NCBI GenBank assembly: GCA_024643585.1
Contig: JAHEMP010000070.1
Location: forward strand, 1-9,900
DNA from: Crocinitomicaceae bacterium
GTDB lineage: Bacteria; Bacteroidota; Bacteroidia; Flavobacteriales_D; Crocinitomicaceae
Length of the DNA stretch: 9,900 nucleotides
Reading direction: 5' to 3'
The notes below the pieces were generated by a model. That model was not told where the DNA came from. It ran no database searches and saw nothing but the letters and a program-made list of their open reading frames with translations. Each line of letters opens with the position of its first letter. Position 1 is the first letter of the stretch. The position numbers were made by a program, and so were the translations under genes. Positions 1 through 6,017 of this stretch are shown one piece after another.

Positions 1-1047
1 AAACTAATTGTATGCGGTCAATTGTCAAAAGATGAGGCACTTTTGCATCAATTGAAAGAAATATCAAATGACCCTGGTGTCTTAATAATGGTAGAAAATA
101 CTGCCAATTTGATATCTCCCTCATTCGTTCATTGTATTGACAGAACCATAGAGCATTTAGACATTGAAAATAAAGCGTTTCAACCCGATATTTTGATCAC
201 AATTGGGGGTGCTATTGTTTCAAAAAAGATAAAAAATCTTTTACGAAAATGGCCAATACAAGAGCATTGGAAAATTGGATTTGAGTTTCCAGAAATGGAT
301 ACTTTTCGAAAACTAACGGCTTCTATTCAATGTGAACCTAGTTTGTTTGTGCGAAAAATGAACGAAACGGAACGAATGAGTTTGGAAAGTTATGCTCCAA
401 AATGGAAGCAAATTGATTTTTCTCGTCAGGATTTCACCAGAGAATTTTGTGAATTAGCTCCTTTTTCAGATTTATCCGTTTTTCATTTGCTTTTGGATTG
501 TTTGCCGGACCATAGTACTCTTCACTTAGCGAATAGCAGCGTCGTTCGATACGCTCAATTGTTTGATCCGTTGCAGTTGGTTAAATACAATTCTAATAGA
601 GGAACTAGCGGAATCGATGGAAGTACAAGCACTGCAGTTGGAGCGGCATCCGTTAAAAAAGAAGATTGGCATGTATTAATTACGGGTGACATTTCCTTTT
701 TCTATGATAGCAATGCACTTTGGAATCAACATCTAACACCCAATTTGAGAATTATAGTAATCAACAATGACGGTGGTGGAATTTTTAAAATAATTCCAGG
801 ACCCAATGGGACAAAACAATATGAATCCTATTTTGTGGCTAAACACCATCATAGCGCTGAGCACATTTGTAAGGCTTTTGATGTTTGTTATTTCAAAGCC
901 AATGATAAGGACTCTCTTTTGAATCAAATGGAAGATTTTTATACATATGAGGAGAATGGCAGACCGAAATTAATGGAGATATTTACGCCAAGTGATTTAA
1001 ATCCAGAAGTATTAAATGAGTATTTCAATGGATTGAAATCAATCTAA
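1..1047 (+). CDS. menD: MenD, 2-succinyl-5-enolpyruvyl-6-hydroxy-3-cyclohexene-1-carboxylate synthase (3' part)
   Basis: This is a thiamine-diphosphate enzyme of menaquinone synthesis. It joins isochorismate and 2-oxoglutarate with loss of CO2 to give SEPHCHC, in the cytosol. The reading frame is open from base 1 (KLIVCGQ, typical of the middle domain), so the gene begins upstream; the TTG at 22 is internal. About 348 codons are visible, against roughly 550 for the family, so the N-terminal pyrimidine-binding domain is missing from the window. The C-terminal ThDP domain is clear. It has an NRGTSGIDGSTSTA stretch (about 595-636), a cofactor and metal motif starting GD at 685-690 and closing with NN at 763-768, and then DGGGIFKIIPGP. 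The stop is TAA at 1045. A GNAT gene follows after 12 bases and is probably co-transcribed. In many relatives menB lies nearby, but it is not seen here. The family call is firm. Confidence 0.95.
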   Translation, partial: KLIVCGQLSKDEALLHQLKEISNDPGVLIMVENTANLISPSFVHCIDRTIEHLDIENKAFQPDILITIGGAIVSKKIKNLLRKWPIQEHWKIGFEFPEMDTFRKLTASIQCEPSLFVRKMNETERMSLESYAPKWKQIDFSRQDFTREFCELAPFSDLSVFHLLLDCLPDHSTLHLANSSVVRYAQLFDPLQLVKYNSNRGTSGIDGSTSTAVGAASVKKEDWHVLITGDISFFYDSNALWNQHLTPNLRIIVINNDGGGIFKIIPGPNGTKQYESYFVAKHHHSAEHICKAFDVCYFKANDKDSLLNQMEDFYTYEENGRPKLMEIFTPSDLNPEVLNEYFNGLKSI

Positions 1048-1059
1048 AAAACAAAAAAG

Positions 1060-1539
1060 ATGACTATAACACCAATTTTACAGGAGAATAACCCAGAAAT
1101 TGCTCGCGTAATCCGAACCGTTTTAGAAGAATTTGGTGTGAACAAACCAGGTACTGTCTATACAGACCCAACAACTGACAATTTGTTTGAACTCTTTGAG
1201 AGTGAATCTAAGTCGGCTTATTGGGTTGTGGAAATTGAAGGCGACATAGTTGGAGGCGCAGGAATTTTCCCAACAAAAGGTTTGGATAGTGACTGTGTTG
1301 AGCTTGTAAAATTGTATTTGCTAAAAGAACATCGTGGCAAAGGAATTGGAAAAGAGCTTATGCGTATGTGTATCGTGGAAGCTGAAAACCTCTGTTATGA
1401 AAAAATTTATTTAGAAACGCTTCCTGAACTTCATAATGCCATTGGTTTATACCAAAAAATGGGGTTCAAAAAAATAGACAAACCTTTAGGGGATTCAGGA
1501 CATTTTGCTTGCGATTTATGGATGCTCAAAGAAATTTGA
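1060..1539 (+). CDS. GNAT family N-acetyltransferase
   Basis: This is a 159-residue single-domain acetyltransferase that should transfer an acetyl group from acetyl-CoA to an amine; the substrate is unknown. The acetyl-CoA pyrophosphate loop is visible as HRGKGIG (residues 91-97) after the strand ELVKLYLL. The later strand and helix LETLPELHNAIGLYQKMGF (118-136) match GNAT motif B. The C-terminal part has a GDSGHFACDLWM stretch (144-155) shared, from memory, with a widespread Bacteroidota subgroup of unassigned function. The ATG at 1060 is the only sensible start and sits in an A-rich leader (aaacaaaaaag) with no Shine-Dalgarno site. The 12-base gap from menD suggests one transcript, but nothing in the sequence links this enzyme to menaquinone. 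It could act on a small molecule or on a protein N-terminus. Confidence 0.9.
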   Translation: MTITPILQENNPEIARVIRTVLEEFGVNKPGTVYTDPTTDNLFELFESESKSAYWVVEIEGDIVGGAGIFPTKGLDSDCVELVKLYLLKEHRGKGIGKELMRMCIVEAENLCYEKIYLETLPELHNAIGLYQKMGFKKIDKPLGDSGHFACDLWMLKEI

Positions 1540-1601
1540 CAGTTTTTATTTCGGCGCACATTTCTTTGTGTTTTCAGTATGTAGCGCGCTTATATTTTAG
1601 T

Positions 1602-1609
1602 TATTTTTG
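1602..1609 (+). promoter_or_regulatory. Candidate -7 element before the TerC-family gene
   Basis: TATTTTTG fits the Bacteroidota sigma-A -7 consensus TAnnTTTG exactly and lies 21 bases before the ATG at 1631. No TTG-type -33 element is found at the usual 17-23 base spacing, so this is a weak call. It is the best candidate in the 91-base gap 1540-1630, which otherwise shows nothing clear. Confidence 0.35.
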
Positions 1610-1630
1610 CTCTTATAAAAACGCCATAAA

Positions 1631-2383
1631 ATGTCTTTAGATTTTGCATTATTGTTAACTACAACCGGTCTATTTTACTTTGTAATATTGAGTCTACTAG
1701 AAATTGTTCTTGGGATAGACAATATTATATTCATTTCCATTATCACCGATCCTTTAGAAAAAGTTCAGCAAAAAAAAGCGAGAAACATTGGTTTAACCTT
1801 GGCATTGGTAATTCGCCTGATTTTATTGAGCGTTGTTGGGTGGATTATTGGTTTAACAGAACCAATTTATACAATTAACGACTGGGATATTACGGGACAA
1901 AAATTAGTGTTGTTGTTAGGAGGATTATTCTTGATTTACAAAAGTACTATTGAAATGCACAAAAATATTGTCGGAGCTGAAGAAGGGCAATCTGTTAAAA
2001 AGAAGATGAGTTTAAGATCAATAATCATGCAAATTGTTCTAGTTGATATCGTTTTTAGTTTTGATTCCATTATTACGGCAATAGGTATGACCAATGGTAT
2101 TGCAAAAGAAACAGGTGGGAATCCGATGATAATTATTTATTTGGCGGTAATCGTCTCCATGATCGTAATGATGATTTTTGCCAAACCCATCAGCAATTTC
2201 ATTAACGACAGACCAACTATTAAGATGATTGCTTTGGCATTTTTGGTAACGATAGGTGTCATTTTAATTGCCGAGGCTTTCGATCAACATGTTCCAAAAG
2301 GATACATTTATTTTGCGATGGTTTATGCTTTGTTAGTAGAAATGTTGAATCTTCGAATGAAAAAAAATCAAAGTATTAAGTAG
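1631..2383 (+). CDS. TerC family integral membrane protein
   Basis: This 250-residue inner-membrane protein is of the TerC/Alx/YoaE type. Several family members affect manganese efflux or metal loading of exported proteins; the original tellurite link applies only to some. Two signature stretches with acidic residues in membrane helices are intact: LEIVLGIDNIIF (E24, D30, N31) and VDIVFSFDSIITAIGM (D139, D145, S146). About seven hydrophobic segments can be traced, roughly at 10-36, 53-75, 90-105, 130-153, 165-185, 198-217 and 224-241, with a charged loop (VQQKKARN) after the first and a basic loop (VKKKM) in the middle. There are no CBS or CorC domains, so this is the short form. The unknown 192-residue gene starts 8 bases after the stop, which implies an operon. 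No tellurium-resistance partners (TerA, B, D, E) are present, so a metal-homeostasis role is the better guess. Confidence 0.92.
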   Translation: MSLDFALLLTTTGLFYFVILSLLEIVLGIDNIIFISIITDPLEKVQQKKARNIGLTLALVIRLILLSVVGWIIGLTEPIYTINDWDITGQKLVLLLGGLFLIYKSTIEMHKNIVGAEEGQSVKKKMSLRSIIMQIVLVDIVFSFDSIITAIGMTNGIAKETGGNPMIIIYLAVIVSMIVMMIFAKPISNFINDRPTIKMIALAFLVTIGVILIAEAFDQHVPKGYIYFAMVYALLVEMLNLRMKKNQSIK

Positions 2384-2391
2384 CAAGAATA

Positions 2392-2970
2392 ATGCAAAAC
2401 GACCAACTTTTCTTTCCGCACAATGACGGAGATGATTTGGAAGATAGATACGAGGAATTACTTTTTGAAGACAAACAATTTTTCACAACTAAGGCAATAA
2501 TTCCTAAAGTATTTCGGGCTCGAATTGAAAGAATGAGAAAGCGAGAAGAAGCTTTTCGAAGAATTTCAAAAACTTCTCCATCTGAAAACATTTCAATTGT
2601 TTCTGTTGATCAAGAAATAATTACAGACTTACTTGAAAATTATTTGAGATTTCAGAAAGTTCGCTCAGAACTTATGAAGCAACTCTATAAAGTCCATGAA
2701 TGCAATAGTGTGATTCTATTAATTGAACAACTACTGGAGTATCAGTTATTTTATTTAATGCCATGGAAAATAAGTGAAATTGATGGCGAGAAGGATATTG
2801 TGATTTCCAAAGAGCCTGATCCTTCCGAATTGTTTAATGCCATAAAAGCATTTAGTGAAGCTGGTGGTTCAAACGTTAACGAAATACAAACTTTGTTTTT
2901 CAACGGTAAATCACTGCTTGAAACCGAGACAAAACGATTATCTTTGTTGCTTCAATTGGAAAAAAAGTAA
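2392..2970 (+). CDS. Uncharacterised 192-residue protein, TerC/DUF493 operon
   Basis: I do not recognise a family. The protein has no signal peptide and no membrane span, so it is probably cytosolic. It starts with an acidic stretch (HNDGDDLEDRYEELLFEDK, 10-28), then a basic, probably helical segment (VFRARIERMRKREEAFRRI, 40-58). A largely helical middle follows (ITDLLENYLRFQKVRSELMKQLYKV, split around residues 76-101, then LLIEQLLEYQLFYLMPW). The C-terminal helix ends SLLLQLEKK. No catalytic cysteine or histidine pattern stands out. It lies 8 bases after the TerC-family gene, and its TAA stop directly touches the ATG of the DUF493 gene (TAAATG), so translation is likely coupled. Base composition resembles its neighbours. 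It is a real gene by length, packing and codon content; its function is open. Confidence 0.8.
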   Translation: MQNDQLFFPHNDGDDLEDRYEELLFEDKQFFTTKAIIPKVFRARIERMRKREEAFRRISKTSPSENISIVSVDQEIITDLLENYLRFQKVRSELMKQLYKVHECNSVILLIEQLLEYQLFYLMPWKISEIDGEKDIVISKEPDPSELFNAIKAFSEAGGSNVNEIQTLFFNGKSLLETETKRLSLLLQLEKK

Positions 2971-3237
2971 ATGGAAGATCGTTTCGAGAAATTGAGAGAA
3001 CAGTTAGCCTTACAAGAATGGCCAGAAGTCTATCTTTTTAAATTTATTATTCAAAATACTCCTGAAAAGTTGGCACAAGCGACTGCTCTTTTCGATGAGA
3101 CAGCTGAAATAAATTTCCACACTTCGTCTAACGAAAAATATGTAAGTGTAAGTGCTAAGGAAATGATGATTGATGTGGATTCTGTGATACGTAAATATGA
3201 AAAAGCAGCCTTGATAGAAGGCATTATATCCTTGTAA
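2971..3237 (+). CDS. DUF493 (YbeD-like) family protein
   Basis: This is an 88-residue protein with the usual size and fold pattern of DUF493, a small ACT-like alpha/beta domain related to E. coli YbeD. Its biochemical role is not established. The visible family features are the opening helix followed by WPEVYLFKFII (17-27), the SSNEKYVSVSA stretch (52-62, equivalent to the S-x-GKY-x-SV signature of the family), and the terminal strand IEGIISL (82-88), which Bacteroidota members commonly end with. The ATG at 2971 directly follows the upstream TAA, and the stop at 3235 directly abuts the next ATG at 3238, so it is the middle member of a coupled three-gene cassette. It could be an effector-sensing or protein-binding domain by analogy with ACT folds, but nothing here shows the ligand. 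Confidence 0.85.
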   Translation: MEDRFEKLREQLALQEWPEVYLFKFIIQNTPEKLAQATALFDETAEINFHTSSNEKYVSVSAKEMMIDVDSVIRKYEKAALIEGIISL

Positions 3238-3633
3238 ATGATAGCATTAAGAGTTTCTTTTTTCGACGTAGCAGTACCTGTATTGTTGATAAGTATTACC
3301 GTTTTAGTTCTTGTGATTGCCTTTCGTAAATTGAGATCTCGTTGGGCTATTGGACACCCGAACAGTGAAAAATTTGCCGTATTGTATTCTTTGGAAAAAC
3401 AACCCATTACAGGTGAGGTAGAAATTTATTACGAGTTGGAGCAGGCAAAAGATATAGAAATATGGTTGTTGGACAGTGAAATGAATGACAAAATGCGAAT
3501 CGATTCCCGATTGGCAAAAAAAGGGGGCACAAAAATCAATTTTGACTCCAAAGTGGTGGAAAATGGACGTTATTTCTATGAATTGAGAAGTGAAAATCAA
3601 AAAACCAGCAAAGCTATTTACATTGATAATTAG
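3238..3633 (+). CDS. Small membrane-anchored protein with Ig-like/FlgD-like C-terminal domain
   Basis: This 131-residue protein has one N-terminal membrane span (about residues 8-29, VAVPVLLISITVLVLVIAF at its core) followed at once by RKLRSR. By the positive-inside rule the remainder would lie in the cytosol. Residues 57-131 form an all-beta pattern with the logic of FlgD Ig-like and T9SS C-terminal domains: a first strand GEVEIYYELEQAKDIEIWLLD, a basic middle with GG, then VENGRYFYELRSENQ and a last strand KAIYI. The NG-x-YFYEL turn is the most telling motif. The resemblance is by eye and only moderate. There is no cleavable signal peptide, so secretion by T9SS is unlikely. It is the last gene of the TerC run and starts with zero spacing after DUF493, so it probably needs translational coupling. 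The function is unknown. Confidence 0.78.
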   Translation: MIALRVSFFDVAVPVLLISITVLVLVIAFRKLRSRWAIGHPNSEKFAVLYSLEKQPITGEVEIYYELEQAKDIEIWLLDSEMNDKMRIDSRLAKKGGTKINFDSKVVENGRYFYELRSENQKTSKAIYIDN

Positions 3634-3641
3634 AAATAGGC

Positions 3642-3654
3642 TGTCAAGTTGACA
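3642..3654. repeat. Perfect 13-base palindrome upstream of trxA
   Basis: TGTCAA-G-TTGACA is a perfect inverted repeat with 6-base arms and a single central base, starting 9 bases after the stop of the preceding gene. It is followed on the + strand by an A-run and no T-run, so it does not look like a + strand terminator. It could be a protein-binding site or a processing hairpin (4-base stem, 5-base loop). No regulator is identified. Confidence 0.5.
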
Positions 3655-3665
3655 TAAAAAAAAGA

Positions 3666-3684
3666 ATGGCAAACTTATTGCCAT
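3666..3684. promoter_or_regulatory. Perfect inverted repeat overlapping the trxA -33 region
   Basis: ATGGCAA-N5-TTGCCAT is a perfect 7-base inverted repeat spanning 19 bases, a size typical of dimeric regulator operators. Its right arm contains the TTG (3678-3680) proposed as the -33 element of the trxA promoter, so a bound protein could block or guide polymerase. Read on the - strand, the hairpin is followed after two bases by a run of eight T, so a - strand terminator is an alternative, but no - strand gene is visible to need one. Confidence 0.5.
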
Positions 3685-3707
3685 ACCCTATTCAAATCGT
3701 AAATTTG
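3677..3707 (+). promoter_or_regulatory. trxA promoter, Bacteroidota type
   Basis: ATTG (3677-3680) and TAAATTTG (3700-3707) are separated by 19 bases. They match the Bacteroidota sigma-A pattern of a TTG-containing -33 box and TAnnTTTG -7 box, both in sequence and in spacing. Transcription would start around 3713-3715, giving a leader of about 33 bases that is almost pure A and T (A-runs before the ATG at 3747), which is common for well-expressed genes in this phylum. This is the best-formed promoter in the window. Confidence 0.65.
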
Positions 3708-3746
3708 CGGTTCAAAATAAAAACAAAAATTAAAAAAAAATAAATT

Positions 3747-4064
3747 ATGGCACTCGAAATCACAGATGCAAACTTTGAAGAATTAGTATTAAAATCAGAC
3801 AAACCTGTTGTGGTTGATTTTTGGGCAGAATGGTGTGGACCGTGCCGAATGATCGGACCAGTTATTGAAGAAATGCACAACGAGTATGATGGAAAAGCAA
3901 TTATTGGTAAAGTGAATGTTGACATGAACCCAGGAGTATCTGCTCAATTTGGTGTTCGTAATATTCCAACAATACTTTTCATAAAAAATGGAGAAGTAGC
4001 AGATAAATCAGTTGGTGCTGTTCCCAAAGCTCAGTTAACAAGTAAATTAGACGCGATACTTTAA
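3747..4064 (+). CDS. trxA: Thioredoxin
   Basis: This 105-residue cytosolic thioredoxin reduces protein disulfides and is itself re-reduced by thioredoxin reductase. It has the full family length with no signal peptide. The redox motif WCGPC is at residues 29-33 (C30, C33). The buried aspartate is D24 in VVVDFWAEW, and the cis-proline is P74 in RNIPTILF. The C-terminal helix ends LTSKLDAIL. The start at 3747 follows an A/T-only leader; there is no earlier in-frame ATG in the leader. It has its own promoter and ends in a strong terminator at 4087-4118, so it is a single-gene unit between two unrelated blocks. No thioredoxin reductase gene is nearby. The palindromes upstream suggest that its expression is regulated. 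Confidence 0.97.
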   Translation: MALEITDANFEELVLKSDKPVVVDFWAEWCGPCRMIGPVIEEMHNEYDGKAIIGKVNVDMNPGVSAQFGVRNIPTILFIKNGEVADKSVGAVPKAQLTSKLDAIL

Positions 4065-4086
4065 ATCGTACACAAATAAAATTTTT

Positions 4087-4118
4087 AAAACGGACTTGAA
4101 TTTCAAGTCCGTTTTTTT
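4087..4118 (+). terminator. Intrinsic terminator of trxA
   Basis: CGGACTTGAA (4091-4100) pairs perfectly with TTCAAGTCCG (4102-4111), and the flanking AAAA and TTTT extend the stem. A run of seven T follows (4112-4118). In practice the tip opens to a small loop. It lies 22 bases after the trxA stop. This is a textbook rho-independent terminator, and the A-run on the left side means it may also work on the - strand. Confidence 0.92.
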
Positions 4119-4174
4119 ATTATTTAGAATTGGCATTTTTCGCACAAATTCCAACTGTTTTAGATGTGTATTGT

Positions 4175-4182
4175 TACCTTTG
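4175..4182 (+). promoter_or_regulatory. Candidate -7 element before the 225-residue unknown gene
   Basis: TACCTTTG fits TAnnTTTG exactly. Placed after the trxA terminator, it is where a promoter for the gene at 4221 is needed; the predicted start would be near 4188-4190, giving a leader of about 30 bases. No good TTG box is present 17-23 bases upstream, so the -33 half is missing or degenerate. Confidence 0.5.
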
Positions 4183-4220
4183 TATGCTGTCGCAAAAATG
4201 AAAGGCGCAAGATGTAAGCT

Positions 4221-4898
4221 ATGGATTCATTATTAAAAAGATTAAAGTACTACGGAATTGGTTTTGGTATGGGATTAATCTTTGTGATCTTCTTTTTCCA
4301 AAATAGAGGCTGTTCATGGACGCCAACCAATCGCATTAAATCTTCCATTTTAGAAAGAGTTGTTGTAATTCCAGATTCAGAAAAAAGTTTTTCGACCAAC
4401 GATGAGACACTCGAAAAAGAGCTGAAAAACTATATTGAAAATGGAGAAATAGACTTTAAAAACTCCAAGAAAAAAGAGCCAAATAAGTATTATAAAGTTG
4501 ATCTTAAAGGTCGAAAAAGTTTGTATTTCAGCTTGCCTGATGACAGTTTTATCTCTGCCGTATATGCCAAAAAACCTAATCATGATATTTGGTCGGGTTC
4601 AGCTAGATTGTTTCTTTTTCCTGAAACTCAGGATTTAATATTTTTAGATACGACCGATCTGATTTCTTGTCAATTACTAGGTTTAGGTTTTAAAAATGAG
4701 AGAGATTTGCAAAAAGCATTAATGCAAAAAGGGACTATAGATTTCAACCAATCGATGAACAAAGATGTTGTAAAACCCGAGCATTATTTGACGCTTTTTT
4801 CACCCAAAGGAAAAGAAATTGCTTTGAATGCCGTTTGGTATAAAAGCAAAATCAACGTTACAGCATTTTCAATCGCAGATAGCTTGGGGTGTGAGTGA
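4221..4898 (+). CDS. Uncharacterised single-span membrane protein with an internal domain repeat
   Basis: This is a 225-residue protein of unknown function. An N-terminal basic stretch (LLKRLKYY) precedes one membrane span (about 10-27), and a soluble region follows; by charge the N-terminus should stay in the cytosol and the rest face the periplasm. The soluble part seems to contain the same unit twice. Residues 61-118 hold an amphipathic helix, then ENGEIDF and a K-rich turn before YYKVDLKGRKSLYFSL and a strand. Residues 158-218 hold the matching helix, then QKGTIDF and HYLTLFSPKGKEIALNAVW and a strand. The N-terminus recalls short flavobacterial hypothetical proteins that carry one such unit. 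Cysteines are at 31, 150 and 224. The start at 4221 is preferred because the ATGs at 4198 and 4214 are out of frame or stop at once. It stands alone between the trxA terminator and lpxD. Confidence 0.75.
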   Translation: MDSLLKRLKYYGIGFGMGLIFVIFFFQNRGCSWTPTNRIKSSILERVVVIPDSEKSFSTNDETLEKELKNYIENGEIDFKNSKKKEPNKYYKVDLKGRKSLYFSLPDDSFISAVYAKKPNHDIWSGSARLFLFPETQDLIFLDTTDLISCQLLGLGFKNERDLQKALMQKGTIDFNQSMNKDVVKPEHYLTLFSPKGKEIALNAVWYKSKINVTAFSIADSLGCE

Positions 4899-4924
4899 TA
4901 TTCAAAAGAGATTGTTGAAAATAA

Positions 4925-4948
4925 GAAAGGGGAGTAACATTCTCTTTC
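4925..4948 (+). promoter_or_regulatory. Hairpin in the lpxD upstream region
   Basis: GAAAGGGGA (4925-4933) can pair with TTCTCTTTC (4940-4948) over nine positions, two of them G-U, around a six-base loop. No T-run follows, so it is not a normal terminator. It lies 23 bases before the lpxD ATG and could affect lpxD translation or RNA stability if transcription starts upstream. The low GC and G-U pairs make it a modest call. Confidence 0.3.
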
Positions 4949-4959
4949 GTTAGAATATT

Positions 4960-4967
4960 TAAATTTG
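4960..4967 (+). promoter_or_regulatory. TAAATTTG -7-like box just before lpxD
   Basis: This is identical to the trxA -7 box and fits TAnnTTTG, but it ends only four bases before the lpxD ATG at 4972. If used, it would give a leaderless or nearly leaderless message. No TTG box is found about 19 bases upstream, so it may be chance in A/T-rich DNA. It is the only -7 match I found in the 73-base gap. Confidence 0.25.
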
Positions 4968-4971
4968 AATC

Positions 4972-6015
4972 ATGGAATTTACTGCTGAGCAGATTGCGGG
5001 TATTTTAAACGGTGAAATTGTTGGTGACTCGAACGCTATTGTTACCGGTTTGTCTAAGATTGAAGAAGGAACCCCTCAAAGTTTATCCTTTCTTGCGAAT
5101 CCGAAATACGAAGAGCATATATACAAAACCAATTCCACCATTTGCATTGTAAACAAAACATTTACTCCTTTAAAGCCTTTGCCAGATAGCTTGACATTGG
5201 TCAAGGTGGACGATGCACATGCTTGTTTCGCTAAGTTATTGGAAGTTTATAGCCAAATGACTAAAAAGCAACCAAGTGTTGAACAACCGTCGCATATTTC
5301 TGCTTCGGCAACGGTAGGAGAAGGATTATACTTAGGGGCATTCGCTTATATTGGCGATGGAACAAAAATTGGAAAAAATGCTTCTATTTATCCCCAAGCT
5401 TATATTGGAGAAAATGTAACGATTGGAGACAATTGCACCATTCATCCAGGGGCAAAAATATACCAAGACTGTGTCATTGGAAACAATGTAACCATTCACG
5501 CAGGTACAGTAATAGGTGCTGATGGATTTGGGTTTGTTCCAGATGAAACAGGTGTATTTTCTAAGATACCTCAGATTGGAAACGTGGTGATAGAAGATGA
5601 TGTTGAAATTGGATCTAACACAACAATAGACAGAGCCACACTGGGTTCTACGTTCATACGCAAAGGAGTGAAATTGGATAATTTAATTCAAATTGCACAC
5701 AATGTGGATGTCGGCCAGCATTCAGCTATGGCAGCTCAAGTCGGGGTTGCTGGGTCTGCGAAAATTGGAAAACACGTTATGGTTGGTGGACAAGCCGGTA
5801 TAAGTGGCCACATAACTATCGCTGATCAAACTCAAATCGTTGCTCAATCGGGAATACCCGGTTCAGTTAAAAAGAAAGATACTTTAATGGGATCGCCTGG
5901 AATCCCAATAGAAGATTTTAAAAAATCGTATTTTGGATTTAGAAAGTTGCCTTTTATCTTGAAAAAATTACAAGAATTAGAAGTTCAGCTTAAATCACTT
6001 ACCAAAGAAAAATAG
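4972..6015 (+). CDS. lpxD: LpxD, UDP-3-O-(3-hydroxyacyl)glucosamine N-acyltransferase
   Basis: This enzyme adds the second 3-hydroxyacyl chain, from acyl-ACP, to the 2-amino group of UDP-3-O-acyl-glucosamine in lipid A synthesis. At 347 residues it has the usual family length. The N-terminal uridine-binding domain (about 1-100) includes LSFLANPKYEEHI. It is followed by a left-handed beta helix of hexapeptide repeats (about 105-300), seen as recurring I-G-x-N-x-x-I units. The catalytic histidine is H243 in QIAHNV, and the second conserved histidine is H280 in ISGHITI. They are shifted by four from E. coli H239 and H276, which supports the alignment. The C-terminal helix (LPFILKKLQELEVQLKSL) fits the ACP-binding helical tail. 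The stop is two bases before the lpxC/fabZ start, so it leads the lipid A operon. Confidence 0.97.
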   Translation: MEFTAEQIAGILNGEIVGDSNAIVTGLSKIEEGTPQSLSFLANPKYEEHIYKTNSTICIVNKTFTPLKPLPDSLTLVKVDDAHACFAKLLEVYSQMTKKQPSVEQPSHISASATVGEGLYLGAFAYIGDGTKIGKNASIYPQAYIGENVTIGDNCTIHPGAKIYQDCVIGNNVTIHAGTVIGADGFGFVPDETGVFSKIPQIGNVVIEDDVEIGSNTTIDRATLGSTFIRKGVKLDNLIQIAHNVDVGQHSAMAAQVGVAGSAKIGKHVMVGGQAGISGHITIADQTQIVAQSGIPGSVKKKDTLMGSPGIPIEDFKKSYFGFRKLPFILKKLQELEVQLKSLTKEK

Positions 6016-6017
6016 AA

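Noticed and set aside
22..24. TTG at 22 as the start of the first gene
   Set aside because: The frame is open to base 1 and the upstream residues fit the MenD middle domain, so the TTG is internal to a gene cut by the window edge.
1557..1570. CACA-TTTCTT-TGTG hairpin followed by TTTT after the GNAT gene as a terminator
   Set aside because: The stem has only four A/T-rich pairs and would not be stable; it may be chance.
1631..2383. TerC gene as part of a tellurite-resistance cluster
   Set aside because: No TerA, TerB, TerD, TerE or TerZ partners are present; a lone TerC-family gene is better seen as a metal-related membrane protein.
3051..3925. Three long - strand reading frames (3051-3407, 3304-3684 and 3692-3925)
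   Set aside because: They lie over or against well-supported + strand genes, have no domain logic and hydrophobic, low-complexity products; they are shadows of the other strand.
4198..4220. Alternative upstream ATGs at 4198 and 4214 for the 225-residue unknown gene
   Set aside because: 4198 is out of frame with the gene and 4214 runs directly into a stop (ATGTAA).
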